64,000 nt of DNA from Candidatus Rifleibacteriota bacterium (GTDB lineage Bacteria > Muiribacteriota > Ozemobacteria > Ozemobacterales > Ozemobacteraceae), in NCBI GenBank assembly GCA_012517355.1, contig JAAYVD010000032.1, positions 1-64,000 of the forward strand. The letters run 5' to 3'. Below are positions 18,989 to 27,022 of the stretch, piece by piece. The notes below the pieces were generated by a model. That model was given only the letters and a program-made list of their open reading frames with translations. It was not told the DNA's origin and did not search any database. Position numbers and translations under genes: made by a program. The number at the start of each line of letters is the position of its first letter. The stretch's first letter is position 1.

Positions 18989-19017
18989 AGTATAATAAAC
19001 CCCTCAGGTGGGTTCAA
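18989..19017 (-). promoter_or_regulatory. sigma-70-type promoter for the pseudopilin/sigma block
   Basis: Read on the minus strand: TTGAAC (19017-19012), a 17-bp spacer and TATACT (18994-18989), about 110 bp before ATG 18877. The block thus has a housekeeping-type promoter in addition to any autoregulated sigma-factor promoter. Confidence 0.7.
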
Positions 19018-19264
19018 GCTCGGCATTCGTGTCAACCTGGACCGGGTGGAAGCCGGTCTGGGTGCCGTAGAGCGGGTGGGGGGACTCCCCCTCGGGGGCC
19101 GGGGGTTGGCGGGGACGTGGCCTTTCGATGTAAGGGTTTTCCGGACAGCATTCCTGCCGCCATTGCGGTAGAATACAGGAATCGCCGCCCGGGGCGACCC
19201 CTCCGGGCAGGTGGTGAGATCGTGACCGGAAGCGGGGCCGGCCAGAAAGAGCCCGCGCAGGGAG

Positions 19265-21508
19265 ATGTTTTCCGAGGAATTCTTCGATCAGATCGTCAGC
19301 AAGGACGCGGCGCAGGCCAGTCGGGCGCTGCAGGACATCGCCGCCCTGGTCCGGGTCTCCCCGGAAGAGGCGCAGTTGCTGGCCAACCTGCTGGTCCCGC
19401 ATTGGAAGTCCGGCCAGGCTCCCCTGATCCAGCTGGCCAATGCCGCCTTCGCCCGATTGAAGGGATTGCAGCCCGGCACCAGCTATCCGGCCCAGCTGAT
19501 GGACAGCGCGGCCGGGTTGCAGGGGCAGGTGGCCGACCCGGCCGTCGAACAGCTGCAGACCGAGAGCCGGAGCCGTCTCCAGAGCCTGTACCGGGAGATG
19601 TCCTCCGGGGAAGCCACCATGCCGGCCGGGGTGATCCTGGCGAAAGCGGCCGACCCGCGGATCGGCACCATCGTCGGCAGCCATTACCAGCTGGTGAAGA
19701 AGCTGGGCGTCGGAGGGATGGGGGAGGTCTTCCAGGCGAACGACCTGTTCCTGAAGCGGCCGGTGGCGGTGAAGTTCATGTCGCGGGAGATGGGCGGCCA
19801 ACGCGACATGCGGCTGCGGTTCCTCAACGAGGGGCGGCTGCTGGCGACCGTCAAGCACCCCGTGGTGGTCGACATCCACGCCTGCGAGGTCGACGCTCCG
19901 AATGGCTGTCCCTTCCTGGTCATGGAGCTGGTGGACGGGCAGACCCTGGATTCGGCACAGAACCAGCTGCGGGAGGACCTGCCGCGGTTCTTCCGGGTGA
20001 TGATCGAGCTGATGGAAGGGATCGGGGCCTGCCACGCGAAGAAGATCGTCCACCGGGACATCAAGCCCGAGAACCTGCTGCTGTGCAGTGCCACCGGGCG
20101 TCTGAAAATCGTCGATTTCGGCATCGCCAAGGGGCCGCGCACCCTGACCGAGGTGGGAACGATGATGGGCACCCCGAAGTACATGTCCCCCGAGCAGGTG
20201 CAGGGCAAAGGCGACCTGTCGGAGGCTTCCGACATCTACTCGATCGGGGTGGTCATGTGGGAGCTGCTGGCCGGCTCGCTTCCGTTCGATGCGGAAGAGG
20301 GGGCCGACCAGCCCGGCCTGGCCATCGCCCTCAAGCACATCCGGGAGGAACCCCCCTGGGAGGAGTTCCGCCGGCGGGTTCCCCTGCCGGGAATGGAACT
20401 GCTGTTGCGCAGCATGCTGGCCAAGTCGCCGCATGCCCGGCCGGCCGCCCCCGATGTCATCGACTCCCTGCGGCAGGAGCTGTTCCGGCTGCCCCGTCCG
20501 GCCGCGCCGGAAGAGGCCCGGCGGCAGGTGGTGGGGAACTCGTTCGAACTGCACGAGGTGATCGGCACCAGCGACACCAGCGTCATCCACAAGGCTTTCG
20601 ACACCTCCCTGCAGCGGTGGGTGGCGGTGAAGATGCTGCCGCGGGAGTTCACGGCCAACGAGGTGCTCATCGAACGGTTCGTCACCGAGGGCAAGAAGGT
20701 GGCGACCGTCTCCCACCCCAACGTCCTGACCATCCATGCGGCCGACCGGGACGGCAGGACGGGCCTCCCCTTCCTGGTCATGGAGCTTCTCGAGGGGCAG
20801 CGCCTCGACCGGATGCCGGCGGGGCAGGTGCGGCAGCAGCAGCAGATCCTCCCCCTGGCGTTGCAGGTGCTGGACGGGATCAAGGCCTGCCATGCGCGGG
20901 GGATCGTCCACCAGAACCTCTCTCCGAAAGCCTTGATGGTCACCGCCAACGGCCTGCTGAAGATCTTCGATTTCGGCATATCCCTCTCGCCCAGCCAGCG
21001 GCGGCAGTTGCGGGGGTTGCCGGAGAACCCCGCCTACGTCGCCCCGGAACTGTTTTCCGGGGACGGCACCCCGGGGGCGCCCGCCGACGTCTATTCCCTG
21101 GGGGTGCTGCTGTGGGAATGGCTGTTCGGCCAGCCCCCCTTCCTGTCGCAGGAGGTGGCCAGTTCGCTGGTGCGGCCGGCCACGCCCGCGCGGGACATGG
21201 CCCTTCCCTGCCTGGCCCTGGATGGGCAGGACCCCCTCGCCCCCCTGCTGCCCCTGGTCCGCCGCATGCTGGCCCGGGAGCCCGGGGACCGTCCCGCGGT
21301 CGACGAGGTGATCGGGGAGCTGGAGCGCCTCGAACGGGCGATGGAAGGGGGCGGGAACGGGACGGTCACGGGGAAGGGGGCCTCCACGCGCCGCCGGATC
21401 AGGGTCCAGGAACTGCTGGCCGAACTGGACCGACCGGTGCGGCCGCGCGTCTACGTTCTGATGGCGGTGCTGTTGGCCTTGTGGGCGCTGGCCTGGTGGT
21501 TTTTCTGA
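19265..21508 (+). CDS. membrane-anchored tandem Ser/Thr kinase-pseudokinase
   Basis: In this 747-residue protein, residues 1-130 are an alpha-helical region. Kinase domain 1 (about 140-410) is complete: GVGGMGEV loop, K170 in VAVKF, H263-R264-D265 in HRDIKPEN, D284-F285-G286, and MSPE. Domain 2 (about 428-690) keeps K456 (VAVKM), DFG (569-571) and APE, but its glycine loop is replaced by GTSDTSV and HRD has become H549-Q550-N551 with the following Lys-x-x-Asn also lost, so it should be catalytically dead. A C-terminal hydrophobic helix (about 729-747) ends the protein and would tail-anchor it. ATG 19265 is the only start in frame after an upstream TGA. Confidence 0.85.
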   Translation: MFSEEFFDQIVSKDAAQASRALQDIAALVRVSPEEAQLLANLLVPHWKSGQAPLIQLANAAFARLKGLQPGTSYPAQLMDSAAGLQGQVADPAVEQLQTESRSRLQSLYREMSSGEATMPAGVILAKAADPRIGTIVGSHYQLVKKLGVGGMGEVFQANDLFLKRPVAVKFMSREMGGQRDMRLRFLNEGRLLATVKHPVVVDIHACEVDAPNGCPFLVMELVDGQTLDSAQNQLREDLPRFFRVMIELMEGIGACHAKKIVHRDIKPENLLLCSATGRLKIVDFGIAKGPRTLTEVGTMMGTPKYMSPEQVQGKGDLSEASDIYSIGVVMWELLAGSLPFDAEEGADQPGLAIALKHIREEPPWEEFRRRVPLPGMELLLRSMLAKSPHARPAAPDVIDSLRQELFRLPRPAAPEEARRQVVGNSFELHEVIGTSDTSVIHKAFDTSLQRWVAVKMLPREFTANEVLIERFVTEGKKVATVSHPNVLTIHAADRDGRTGLPFLVMELLEGQRLDRMPAGQVRQQQQILPLALQVLDGIKACHARGIVHQNLSPKALMVTANGLLKIFDFGISLSPSQRRQLRGLPENPAYVAPELFSGDGTPGAPADVYSLGVLLWEWLFGQPPFLSQEVASSLVRPATPARDMALPCLALDGQDPLAPLLPLVRRMLAREPGDRPAVDEVIGELERLERAMEGGGNGTVTGKGASTRRRIRVQELLAELDRPVRPRVYVLMAVLLALWALAWWFF

Positions 21509-21691
21509 TCTCTGATCTTTGACCTTTGACCCCCAGACCCCTCCCCGCGGCGCGTTTGCGCCTTTCCCCCTCCGGTTTCCCCTGGGCTGCCCCGTGCTCC
21601 TCCGATCCTGTCCGGGCCGCCCCCCCTTGCCTCGGCGGGGGTTTTCGGGTAGGTTGGGGCAACCACTCCGCCCGCCGCAAGGAGGCTTCGC

Positions 21692-22672
21692 ATGCGCCGA
21701 TCTTTCCCCGTTTCCACCCTGCCCGTGCTGCTGCTCGGGATCGCCCTTTCCCTGACGCCCGTCGTCGGTTCCGCCGCCGGGGCGGCCGAACGGCCCGACG
21801 CCGAGAAGGTGCTGGCGGAGCTTCTGCAGCGGCTCGACCGGATCCCCGACCTGCGGTCGATGGACGATACCGGGTTCCTGAAGGTGGTGCGGCGGGAACG
21901 TGAGGACGTGCTGGCCCGCCTGGCCGCCGAGGATCCCGCCACGTATGGGGAGCACGTGTACGGCGAGACCCTGTACCCGATCGTGCGGTTCTACCGCCGG
22001 TATGACCTGGCCCGCCGCCTCATGCTCGAGGTGCGGCGCCAGCACCGCGACCCGGCGATCCGCGACTGGGCGTTCACGGAGCTGGTCGACATCGAGCGGC
22101 AGCAGATCCTGGCGCGGGCCGGCCGGGTGCTTCCCGATTCGACCCTCACCGCCGGGAACGGCACCGAGCCCGGCGAGGTGGCGGCCCGCTACTCCTTCGG
22201 CCGGGGGGGGGCCCTGTTCGTTCCCGCCTCGACCGATTCGCGCACGGCGGAAACCCTGCGCCAGGCGCAGGCCTACGAAGAGGAGGCGGCCCGTCTGGTC
22301 CAGATGGGGAACAAGAACGCGGCGGTGCGGATGATCGACCTCGCTGCCCACCGGTATGCCAGCCTGCACCGGCAGAGCGAGTTCGCCTGCGGGCCGATGA
22401 TCTGGGCGGCGCGCTACGTGCGCGACCTGGGCCTGCCGCTGGCGGCCATGGTCCGCTACCGCCAGGTGCTGCTGCAGCTCGGCGAGGCCGTCGGCGGCTG
22501 GCGGGGCATCGTGCTGGAGGACCTGGGCGACCTGCAATGCCGCATCGGGCAGGGCGACCTGGCCCGCCGGCAGTATGAAGAGGCGAGGGCCATCTTCGCG
22601 AGGGGGGGCAACGCGGAAGGGGCGGAGCGGGTGGCGATGAAGATCGGGCACCTGGACCACCACTTCCGCTGA
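21692..22672 (+). CDS. secreted alpha-helical repeat (TPR-like) protein
   Basis: No specific family recognised. The 326 residues begin with a basic stretch and hydrophobic core (about 8-30, ending SAAGAA), a signal peptide. The remainder is helical, with EEEAARLVQMGNKNAAVRMIDLAAHRYASL and a C-terminal pair of TPR-like helices (DLGDLQCRIGQGDLARRQYEEA, then IFARGGNAEGAERV) suggesting a protein-interaction scaffold in the periplasm. AAGGAGG lies 6 bp before ATG 21692. It is co-directional with the kinase gene 183 bp upstream and the acyltransferase gene downstream. Confidence 0.65.
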   Translation: MRRSFPVSTLPVLLLGIALSLTPVVGSAAGAAERPDAEKVLAELLQRLDRIPDLRSMDDTGFLKVVRREREDVLARLAAEDPATYGEHVYGETLYPIVRFYRRYDLARRLMLEVRRQHRDPAIRDWAFTELVDIERQQILARAGRVLPDSTLTAGNGTEPGEVAARYSFGRGGALFVPASTDSRTAETLRQAQAYEEEAARLVQMGNKNAAVRMIDLAAHRYASLHRQSEFACGPMIWAARYVRDLGLPLAAMVRYRQVLLQLGEAVGGWRGIVLEDLGDLQCRIGQGDLARRQYEEARAIFARGGNAEGAERVAMKIGHLDHHFR

Positions 22673-22726
22673 CCATCCGGAGCGGGCGCGGGGCCGGGCT
22701 CCGCGGCTCCGACGACGGCGACCACC

Positions 22727-24061
22727 ATGGACTACCTCCTGCCGGTATTGACGGGTATCAGCCTGTCGGCGTGCACCGGGTTCCGCGCGTTCCTTCCCCC
22801 GTTCTTGATCGGTCTGGTCCTGCGGTTCTCCCCCGCTCTGGGGTCGGTGCTGCCGGGGGCCCAGTTCCTGTTGCAGGCCATGGTCTTCCCCGGCTTGCAG
22901 TTCCTGGCCCAGACGCCGGTTCTGGTCGCGCTGGGCGTCGCCACGGCGGTGGAGTTCGCCGGCGACAAGATCCCCTGGGTCGACCACCTGCTCGACCTGC
23001 TGTCGCTGCCGGTCAAGATGCTCTTCACGGCCGTGCTGACCTTCAGTCTCATCCCGTCCGGTGACGCCGCCTGGTTCTTCCTGCTGGTCGGCCTGGTGCT
23101 CAACGAGGGGGCGACGGTCACCACCCACACCGGCAAGGCCGCGGTGCGCGCCGCTTCCACGGCCACCACGGGCGGGGCGGGCAACCCGGTCATCGGGCTG
23201 ATCGAGGACGTCATGGTGACCATCGGCACCATCCTGTCGCTGGTGCTTCCGGTGCTCGCCGTGCTGATCCTGGGCTGGGCGATGTACCGGTCCCTGCGGT
23301 TCCTGTTCGGGAAACGGGGAGGGAACGCCGGGAAGATCGCCCAGGCGCAGCCTTCCTACGTGTACTACTGGTTCGCCCGGTGGGGATCCTGGCTCCTGTT
23401 CACGCTTTACAACCGGATGACCGTGCGGGGGGCGGAGCACTTCCCCGCGCAGGGGCCCCTGGTCGTGGTCTCCAACCACGCCTCGGCCCTCGACGGGTTC
23501 GTGCTGGGCGGGTGCAGCCCCCTGCCCATCCATATCATGGTCAAGCGGGAGGCGTTCGACAACCCGATCTCCGGGTGGTTCCTGCGCAAGACCCTGGCCT
23601 TCCCCGTCGACCGCAGCAAGGCCGACCCCACCGCGATCAAGACGTCGATCCGGGTGCTGCAGGAGAAGAGGGTGCTGGGGCTGTTCCCCGAAGGCACCCG
23701 CAACCCCGCCGGCAAGGTGCGGCCGTTCAAACCGGGGGCGATCCGGCTCGCGGTCAAGCAGAAAGTGCCCATCCTGCCCGCCTTCATCGACGGCAACCAC
23801 CTGATGAGCCCGCCCCACACCTTCCTGCCGCGGCCGGCGAAACTGCAGGTGGCCTTCGGACCCCTCATCGACGTGCCGGCCCTGCTGGCGCAGGGAAAGA
23901 CCGAACAGCAGATCCAGGATTTCCTGTACCAGGAGGTCACCGCCCTCGGGCAGGCTCTGCGCGGCGAGGACGTCCGCGATTTCAGCGCGGAACCGCCGGA
24001 TGAAGGGGAGTCGCCGGCCCCCGCCGGCGGCCTCTCCCCCACCCCACCGGCCGGTTCCTGA
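22727..24061 (+). CDS. DUF4126-like membrane domain fused to PlsC acyltransferase
   Basis: The 444 residues fall into two parts. Residues 1-195 are a multi-TM domain resembling DUF4126 (start MDYLLPVLTGISLSACTGFR, EFAGDKIPWVDH, GNPVIGLIEDV). Residues 210-415 are a lysophospholipid acyltransferase: NHASALDGF gives the H251-x4-D256 catalytic motif, and FPEGTR (320-325) the acceptor phosphate site. It would acylate lysophosphatidate or a related lysolipid at the cytoplasmic membrane; the fused TM domain may supply or flip a lipid. No strong ribosome site is visible. The tail is Pro/Glu-rich. Confidence 0.75.
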   Translation: MDYLLPVLTGISLSACTGFRAFLPPFLIGLVLRFSPALGSVLPGAQFLLQAMVFPGLQFLAQTPVLVALGVATAVEFAGDKIPWVDHLLDLLSLPVKMLFTAVLTFSLIPSGDAAWFFLLVGLVLNEGATVTTHTGKAAVRAASTATTGGAGNPVIGLIEDVMVTIGTILSLVLPVLAVLILGWAMYRSLRFLFGKRGGNAGKIAQAQPSYVYYWFARWGSWLLFTLYNRMTVRGAEHFPAQGPLVVVSNHASALDGFVLGGCSPLPIHIMVKREAFDNPISGWFLRKTLAFPVDRSKADPTAIKTSIRVLQEKRVLGLFPEGTRNPAGKVRPFKPGAIRLAVKQKVPILPAFIDGNHLMSPPHTFLPRPAKLQVAFGPLIDVPALLAQGKTEQQIQDFLYQEVTALGQALRGEDVRDFSAEPPDEGESPAPAGGLSPTPPAGS

Positions 24062-24086
24062 CCAGTCGCGGCCTTCCCTCCATCCG

Positions 24087-25136
24087 ATGCCTCTTCCCCC
24101 GCCGCCCGCCCTTCCCTCTGCCCTGCCGTGGGACCGGCCGGCCTGGCTGACCCTGGACGGGCCCACGCTGCTGGCCAACGTCGAGCGGGCGGGGGCGGCC
24201 GAGGCCTATCTCGATCTGCGCTCTCCCCTCCTCGAAAAGGCCTGGCGCCGGCTGGAGGAGGACCTGCGGCGTCGCGGCTGCCGGGGCTACCTGGCGGCCC
24301 GTCCCCTGTTTCCGCCCTTCGACCCGCGCGAGCCGGACGGGTGGGACCGGGTCCTGGCCCCGCCCTGCCCCGCCGCCGGACTCGAGGAAGGCTTGCGGGC
24401 GGGCTTCACCCTGACGGTCGGTCACGTGTCCGAGGCGATCATCCTGTCCAACGCGGCGCAGGCGCTCGACCGGCGATGCGGGGTGCTGGTGCGGCTGCGG
24501 CACCCCGACCTGATGGCCGACCCTGGCCCGACCGGGGCCCTGTCGGTCCTGGAGGTCCTGCCGCGGCTTCCCATGCTCGAGATGGTGGGATTCTTCCTCG
24601 ATCAGCCGTTCGAGACGCGCCAGCAGTGCGACTCCTTCGCCCGGGCCCTGACCCGGACGCTGGGCGACCACCGCACCCTGGAGGCGGTGGGAGGGGAAGG
24701 CGGTCCGCTGCCGGCCCGCCTGCAGGCGCGTCGGGTCATCGGCGCGCGCGTCCTGGGGCTGGGGGAGGAGCCGGGCGAGCCCTGGCCAGCCACGTTGTCG
24801 TTGGAAGGTTGGGGAGTTCCGCTGGCGGCGCGGGAGAGCGGACTGACGGTCGGGATCGACCTCGGGTTCGCGCACGGCCTGCCGCGGCAGCCGGGGACCA
24901 CGGTGTTCGTGGAGCATCACCCGGCGCTGGTGGTCGCGGTCGAGGAGCGGCGGACGGTGCTCCGGATGGAGGCGCGCCCGACCCTTCCCTCACCCTGGCG
25001 GGTTTTGCTGCTGGGCGGGGCGGGCGCGGGAGGCGTGGTCGCCCCGTCGGATTGGCCGGGCGAGGGGTTGTTGCCCATGCTGGAGGGGTTGGCCCGCGAC
25101 TGTCCCCTGTATTTCACAGGAGAGCAAGCTCCCTGA
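24087..25136 (+). CDS. alanine-racemase-like (fold-type III) protein, probably degenerate
   Basis: The 349-residue product resembles alanine racemase in outline. An N-terminal TIM-barrel-like half contains EAIILSNAAQALDRRCGVLVRLRHPD. The C-terminal beta domain aligns by eye with the racemase ARVI...GYGRTY...VGYADG segment (LQARRVIGARVLGLG, then TVGIDLGFAHGLPRQPG). However, no K-A-x-A-Y-G-H PLP-lysine motif is present near the N-terminus; the corresponding stretch reads RGYLAARPLFPPF. It may be a non-catalytic relative or an unrelated protein. ATG 24087 follows the acyltransferase stop closely; an earlier in-frame ATG would overlap that gene. Confidence 0.4.
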   Translation: MPLPPPPALPSALPWDRPAWLTLDGPTLLANVERAGAAEAYLDLRSPLLEKAWRRLEEDLRRRGCRGYLAARPLFPPFDPREPDGWDRVLAPPCPAAGLEEGLRAGFTLTVGHVSEAIILSNAAQALDRRCGVLVRLRHPDLMADPGPTGALSVLEVLPRLPMLEMVGFFLDQPFETRQQCDSFARALTRTLGDHRTLEAVGGEGGPLPARLQARRVIGARVLGLGEEPGEPWPATLSLEGWGVPLAARESGLTVGIDLGFAHGLPRQPGTTVFVEHHPALVVAVEERRTVLRMEARPTLPSPWRVLLLGGAGAGGVVAPSDWPGEGLLPMLEGLARDCPLYFTGEQAP

Positions 25137-25512
25137 TGCCGTGGCCTGGCCTGCGCTGTCCGGGGATGAGGGGAGCGGGGGGACGAGGGTTGGCGAAAGG
25201 GCAGAGGAAAGAAACGCGCGAGGAGGCGGGAGGAGGAAGGGCAAAGGAGCGGAGGCGCAAGGAGGCGGGAGGAGGAAGGGCAAAGGAGCAGAGGCGCAAG
25301 GAGGCGGGAGGAGGAAGGGCAGCGGAACGGAGGCGCGAGGAGGCGGGAGAAGGAAGGGCCGAGGAACGAAAAGCAGGAAGAGGGGAAAAGGGGAAGGGGG
25401 CGAAGGGGCGAGGGGATGGTGAGAGCGGGCGGGGAAGACCAGGACAGCGTGGACGGAGTGGGAGGAGGGAGAGTGGTTCCTGGAAGGATCCGCGAAAAGG
25501 ATATGGCGAGGG
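25137..25512. repeat. purine-rich intergenic region with 39-bp tandem repeat
   Basis: The unit starting AGGCGGGAGG recurs at 25224, 25263, 25302 and 25341 (period exactly 39 bp, four copies). Nearly the entire stretch from 25180 to 25500 is purine on the plus strand. As 39 is a multiple of three, low-complexity Arg/Glu/Gly or Pro/Leu frames stay open, but none has a ribosome site or a known domain, so I call it non-coding. It lies between two converging genes. Confidence 0.85.
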
Positions 25513-26376
25513 TCAGGGGCCGGTGGGGGGCTCGGGGGGCTCCGGTGGCGGTCGGGCGGGGAGAGGGACCGCGGCCGAGGCGGCGACCGGTTCCTGGGTG
25601 TCGGGTTCCAGCAGCTTCGTAACCGGCTGGAGGTGCAGGAAATCGCCGGAGAGGACCACCCGGCCTGGGCCGAAGGAGACGCGCAGGCGACCACCTTCGA
25701 GGTCGGTGGGGGACAGGCCGGTGGTGGCGAGCACCCAGGCGGCCAGGTGGGAGCGGGCGAGGGCGAACAGCCAGCCGTCGTTCAGTTGCAGGCCGTTGAC
25801 GAGGAGGCGTTCCACCTTGTAGGAGGGGCCTCCGGGGGCGGTGGCGGCCAGTTCGACCGCGAAGGAGAGGGACCGCATCCAGAACCCCGAACCCTGCAGG
25901 ACGAGGATGGCCTTGTCGGTCTCGGGCAGGATCCAGGCGTGGTCGAGGGCGAAGCCGCGGGCGGGGATCGGCGCCCAGCGTTGCAGGAGGGCGTTGGCCT
26001 CGCCCGCCGTCAGGTCGAGGGTGGCCCCCGGGGCGGCTGTCCCCGTCGCGGCGAACCGGCGCACCTTGTCGGCCAGGTTCCAGCGGTCTTCGCGATCCGG
26101 GCGGGGCGCTTCGGGCAGGGAGGGGCGGGTGCGGAGGCCGGTGATCAGGGGGTCGACGACCCAGAAGAACACGACCCCGGCCACGAGGAGGGCGAGGAGA
26201 AGGAAGACGCAGCCGAACCCGCAGCCGAGGAGGCAGCAGGGACCGCGGGTGGGTGGGCGGGCGGGGTCCGCTCCGGTCGTGCCTTTGGCGGGGGAAGGGC
26301 CGTCGGCCGGGGGGGAGGGGGAAGAATCGGACCCGGCGGCGGGGGTCGGGGGCAACCCCGTGGGGCCGGCGGTCAT
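25513..26376 (-). CDS. hypothetical membrane-anchored protein
   Basis: Unrecognised. The 287 residues comprise a Pro/Ser-rich cytoplasmic N-terminus, a Cys-rich stretch CCLLGCGFGC (about 47-56) leading into one TM helix (about 55-76), and an exterior domain of about 180 residues. That domain begins with a helical part (LTAGEANALLQRW) and continues as a beta-rich region (FALDHAWILPETDKAILVLQGSGFW). A Pro-rich end follows. The arrangement resembles LptC- or VanZ-like bitopic proteins only in outline. It starts 10 bp after the cheW stop and is likely co-transcribed with it. Confidence 0.6.
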   Translation of the reverse strand: MTAGPTGLPPTPAAGSDSSPSPPADGPSPAKGTTGADPARPPTRGPCCLLGCGFGCVFLLLALLVAGVVFFWVVDPLITGLRTRPSLPEAPRPDREDRWNLADKVRRFAATGTAAPGATLDLTAGEANALLQRWAPIPARGFALDHAWILPETDKAILVLQGSGFWMRSLSFAVELAATAPGGPSYKVERLLVNGLQLNDGWLFALARSHLAAWVLATTGLSPTDLEGGRLRVSFGPGRVVLSGDFLHLQPVTKLLEPDTQEPVAASAAVPLPARPPPEPPEPPTGP

Positions 26377-26386
26377 GCGGCGAGGA

Positions 26387-26869
26387 TCAGGACTTGATGC
26401 CCGCCAGGGCGCTCTGCTCCTCGAACGAGAGGAGATTCTCGACGTCGAGCAGGATGATCAGCCGTTCGTTGAGTTTGGCCACCCCGGAGATGTAGCGGGA
26501 ATCGATGGTCAGGGAGAAGATGTCGGGGGTCTTCTCGACCTGGTCGGAATACAGGCGGATGACTTCGGAAACGTTGTCGACGACCAAGCCGACGAGGTTC
26601 TTGTTGAACTCGACGATGAGGATCTTGGCCTGGGCGGGGTCGACGGCGGGGGGAAGGTCGAACCGCTTGCGGAGATCGATGACCGGCAGGATCCTGCCGC
26701 GCAGGTTGATGACGCCTTCCACGAACTTGGGCGCCTTGGGCACTTTGCGGATCTCGGTCATGCTCTGGATTTCGCGGACCTTGGCGATGGTGATGGCATA
26801 CTCGTCGGTGCCGAGATAGAAGCCGACGACCTGGAATTCATGTCTGACCTGGGCCTTCTTGACCACCAT
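26387..26869 (-). CDS. CheW-like chemotaxis coupling protein
   Basis: The 160-residue single CheW domain has the diagnostic segments FYLGTDEYAITIAKVREI, VEGVINLRGRILPVIDLRKRF and GLVVDNVSEVIRL. It would couple a chemoreceptor to a CheA kinase at the inner membrane. No CheA, receptor or CheY gene lies in the window, so it is an orphan here, linked only with a bitopic membrane protein gene immediately downstream. Confidence 0.9.
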   Translation of the reverse strand: MVVKKAQVRHEFQVVGFYLGTDEYAITIAKVREIQSMTEIRKVPKAPKFVEGVINLRGRILPVIDLRKRFDLPPAVDPAQAKILIVEFNKNLVGLVVDNVSEVIRLYSDQVEKTPDIFSLTIDSRYISGVAKLNERLIILLDVENLLSFEEQSALAGIKS

Positions 26870-27022
26870 GCGGGTATCCTATCACGCGGGTTTCCGGCGG
26901 GCAAGCCTGGGGTTGGACAGACGGCGGGGGTCGTGGGAGCGGTTTCCGCTTTTGTTTTTGGCGGCCTTATGGTTGAATACAGGGGTCACCGTCCCCCAAC
27001 CATTTTCGCGGAGGAGGTTCCT

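Noticed and set aside
19004-24178. Very long minus-strand open frame (about 1.7 kb codons) opposite the kinase and acyltransferase genes
   Set aside because: It mirrors codon structure of real plus-strand genes with clear domains; the product is Arg/Gly/Pro-rich with no domain, a common artefact in GC-rich DNA.
25141-25622. Arg/Glu/Gly-rich plus-strand frames across the 39-bp repeat
   Set aside because: The frames exist only because 39 is divisible by three; no ribosome site, no domain, and the frame runs antisense into the gene at 25513-26376.
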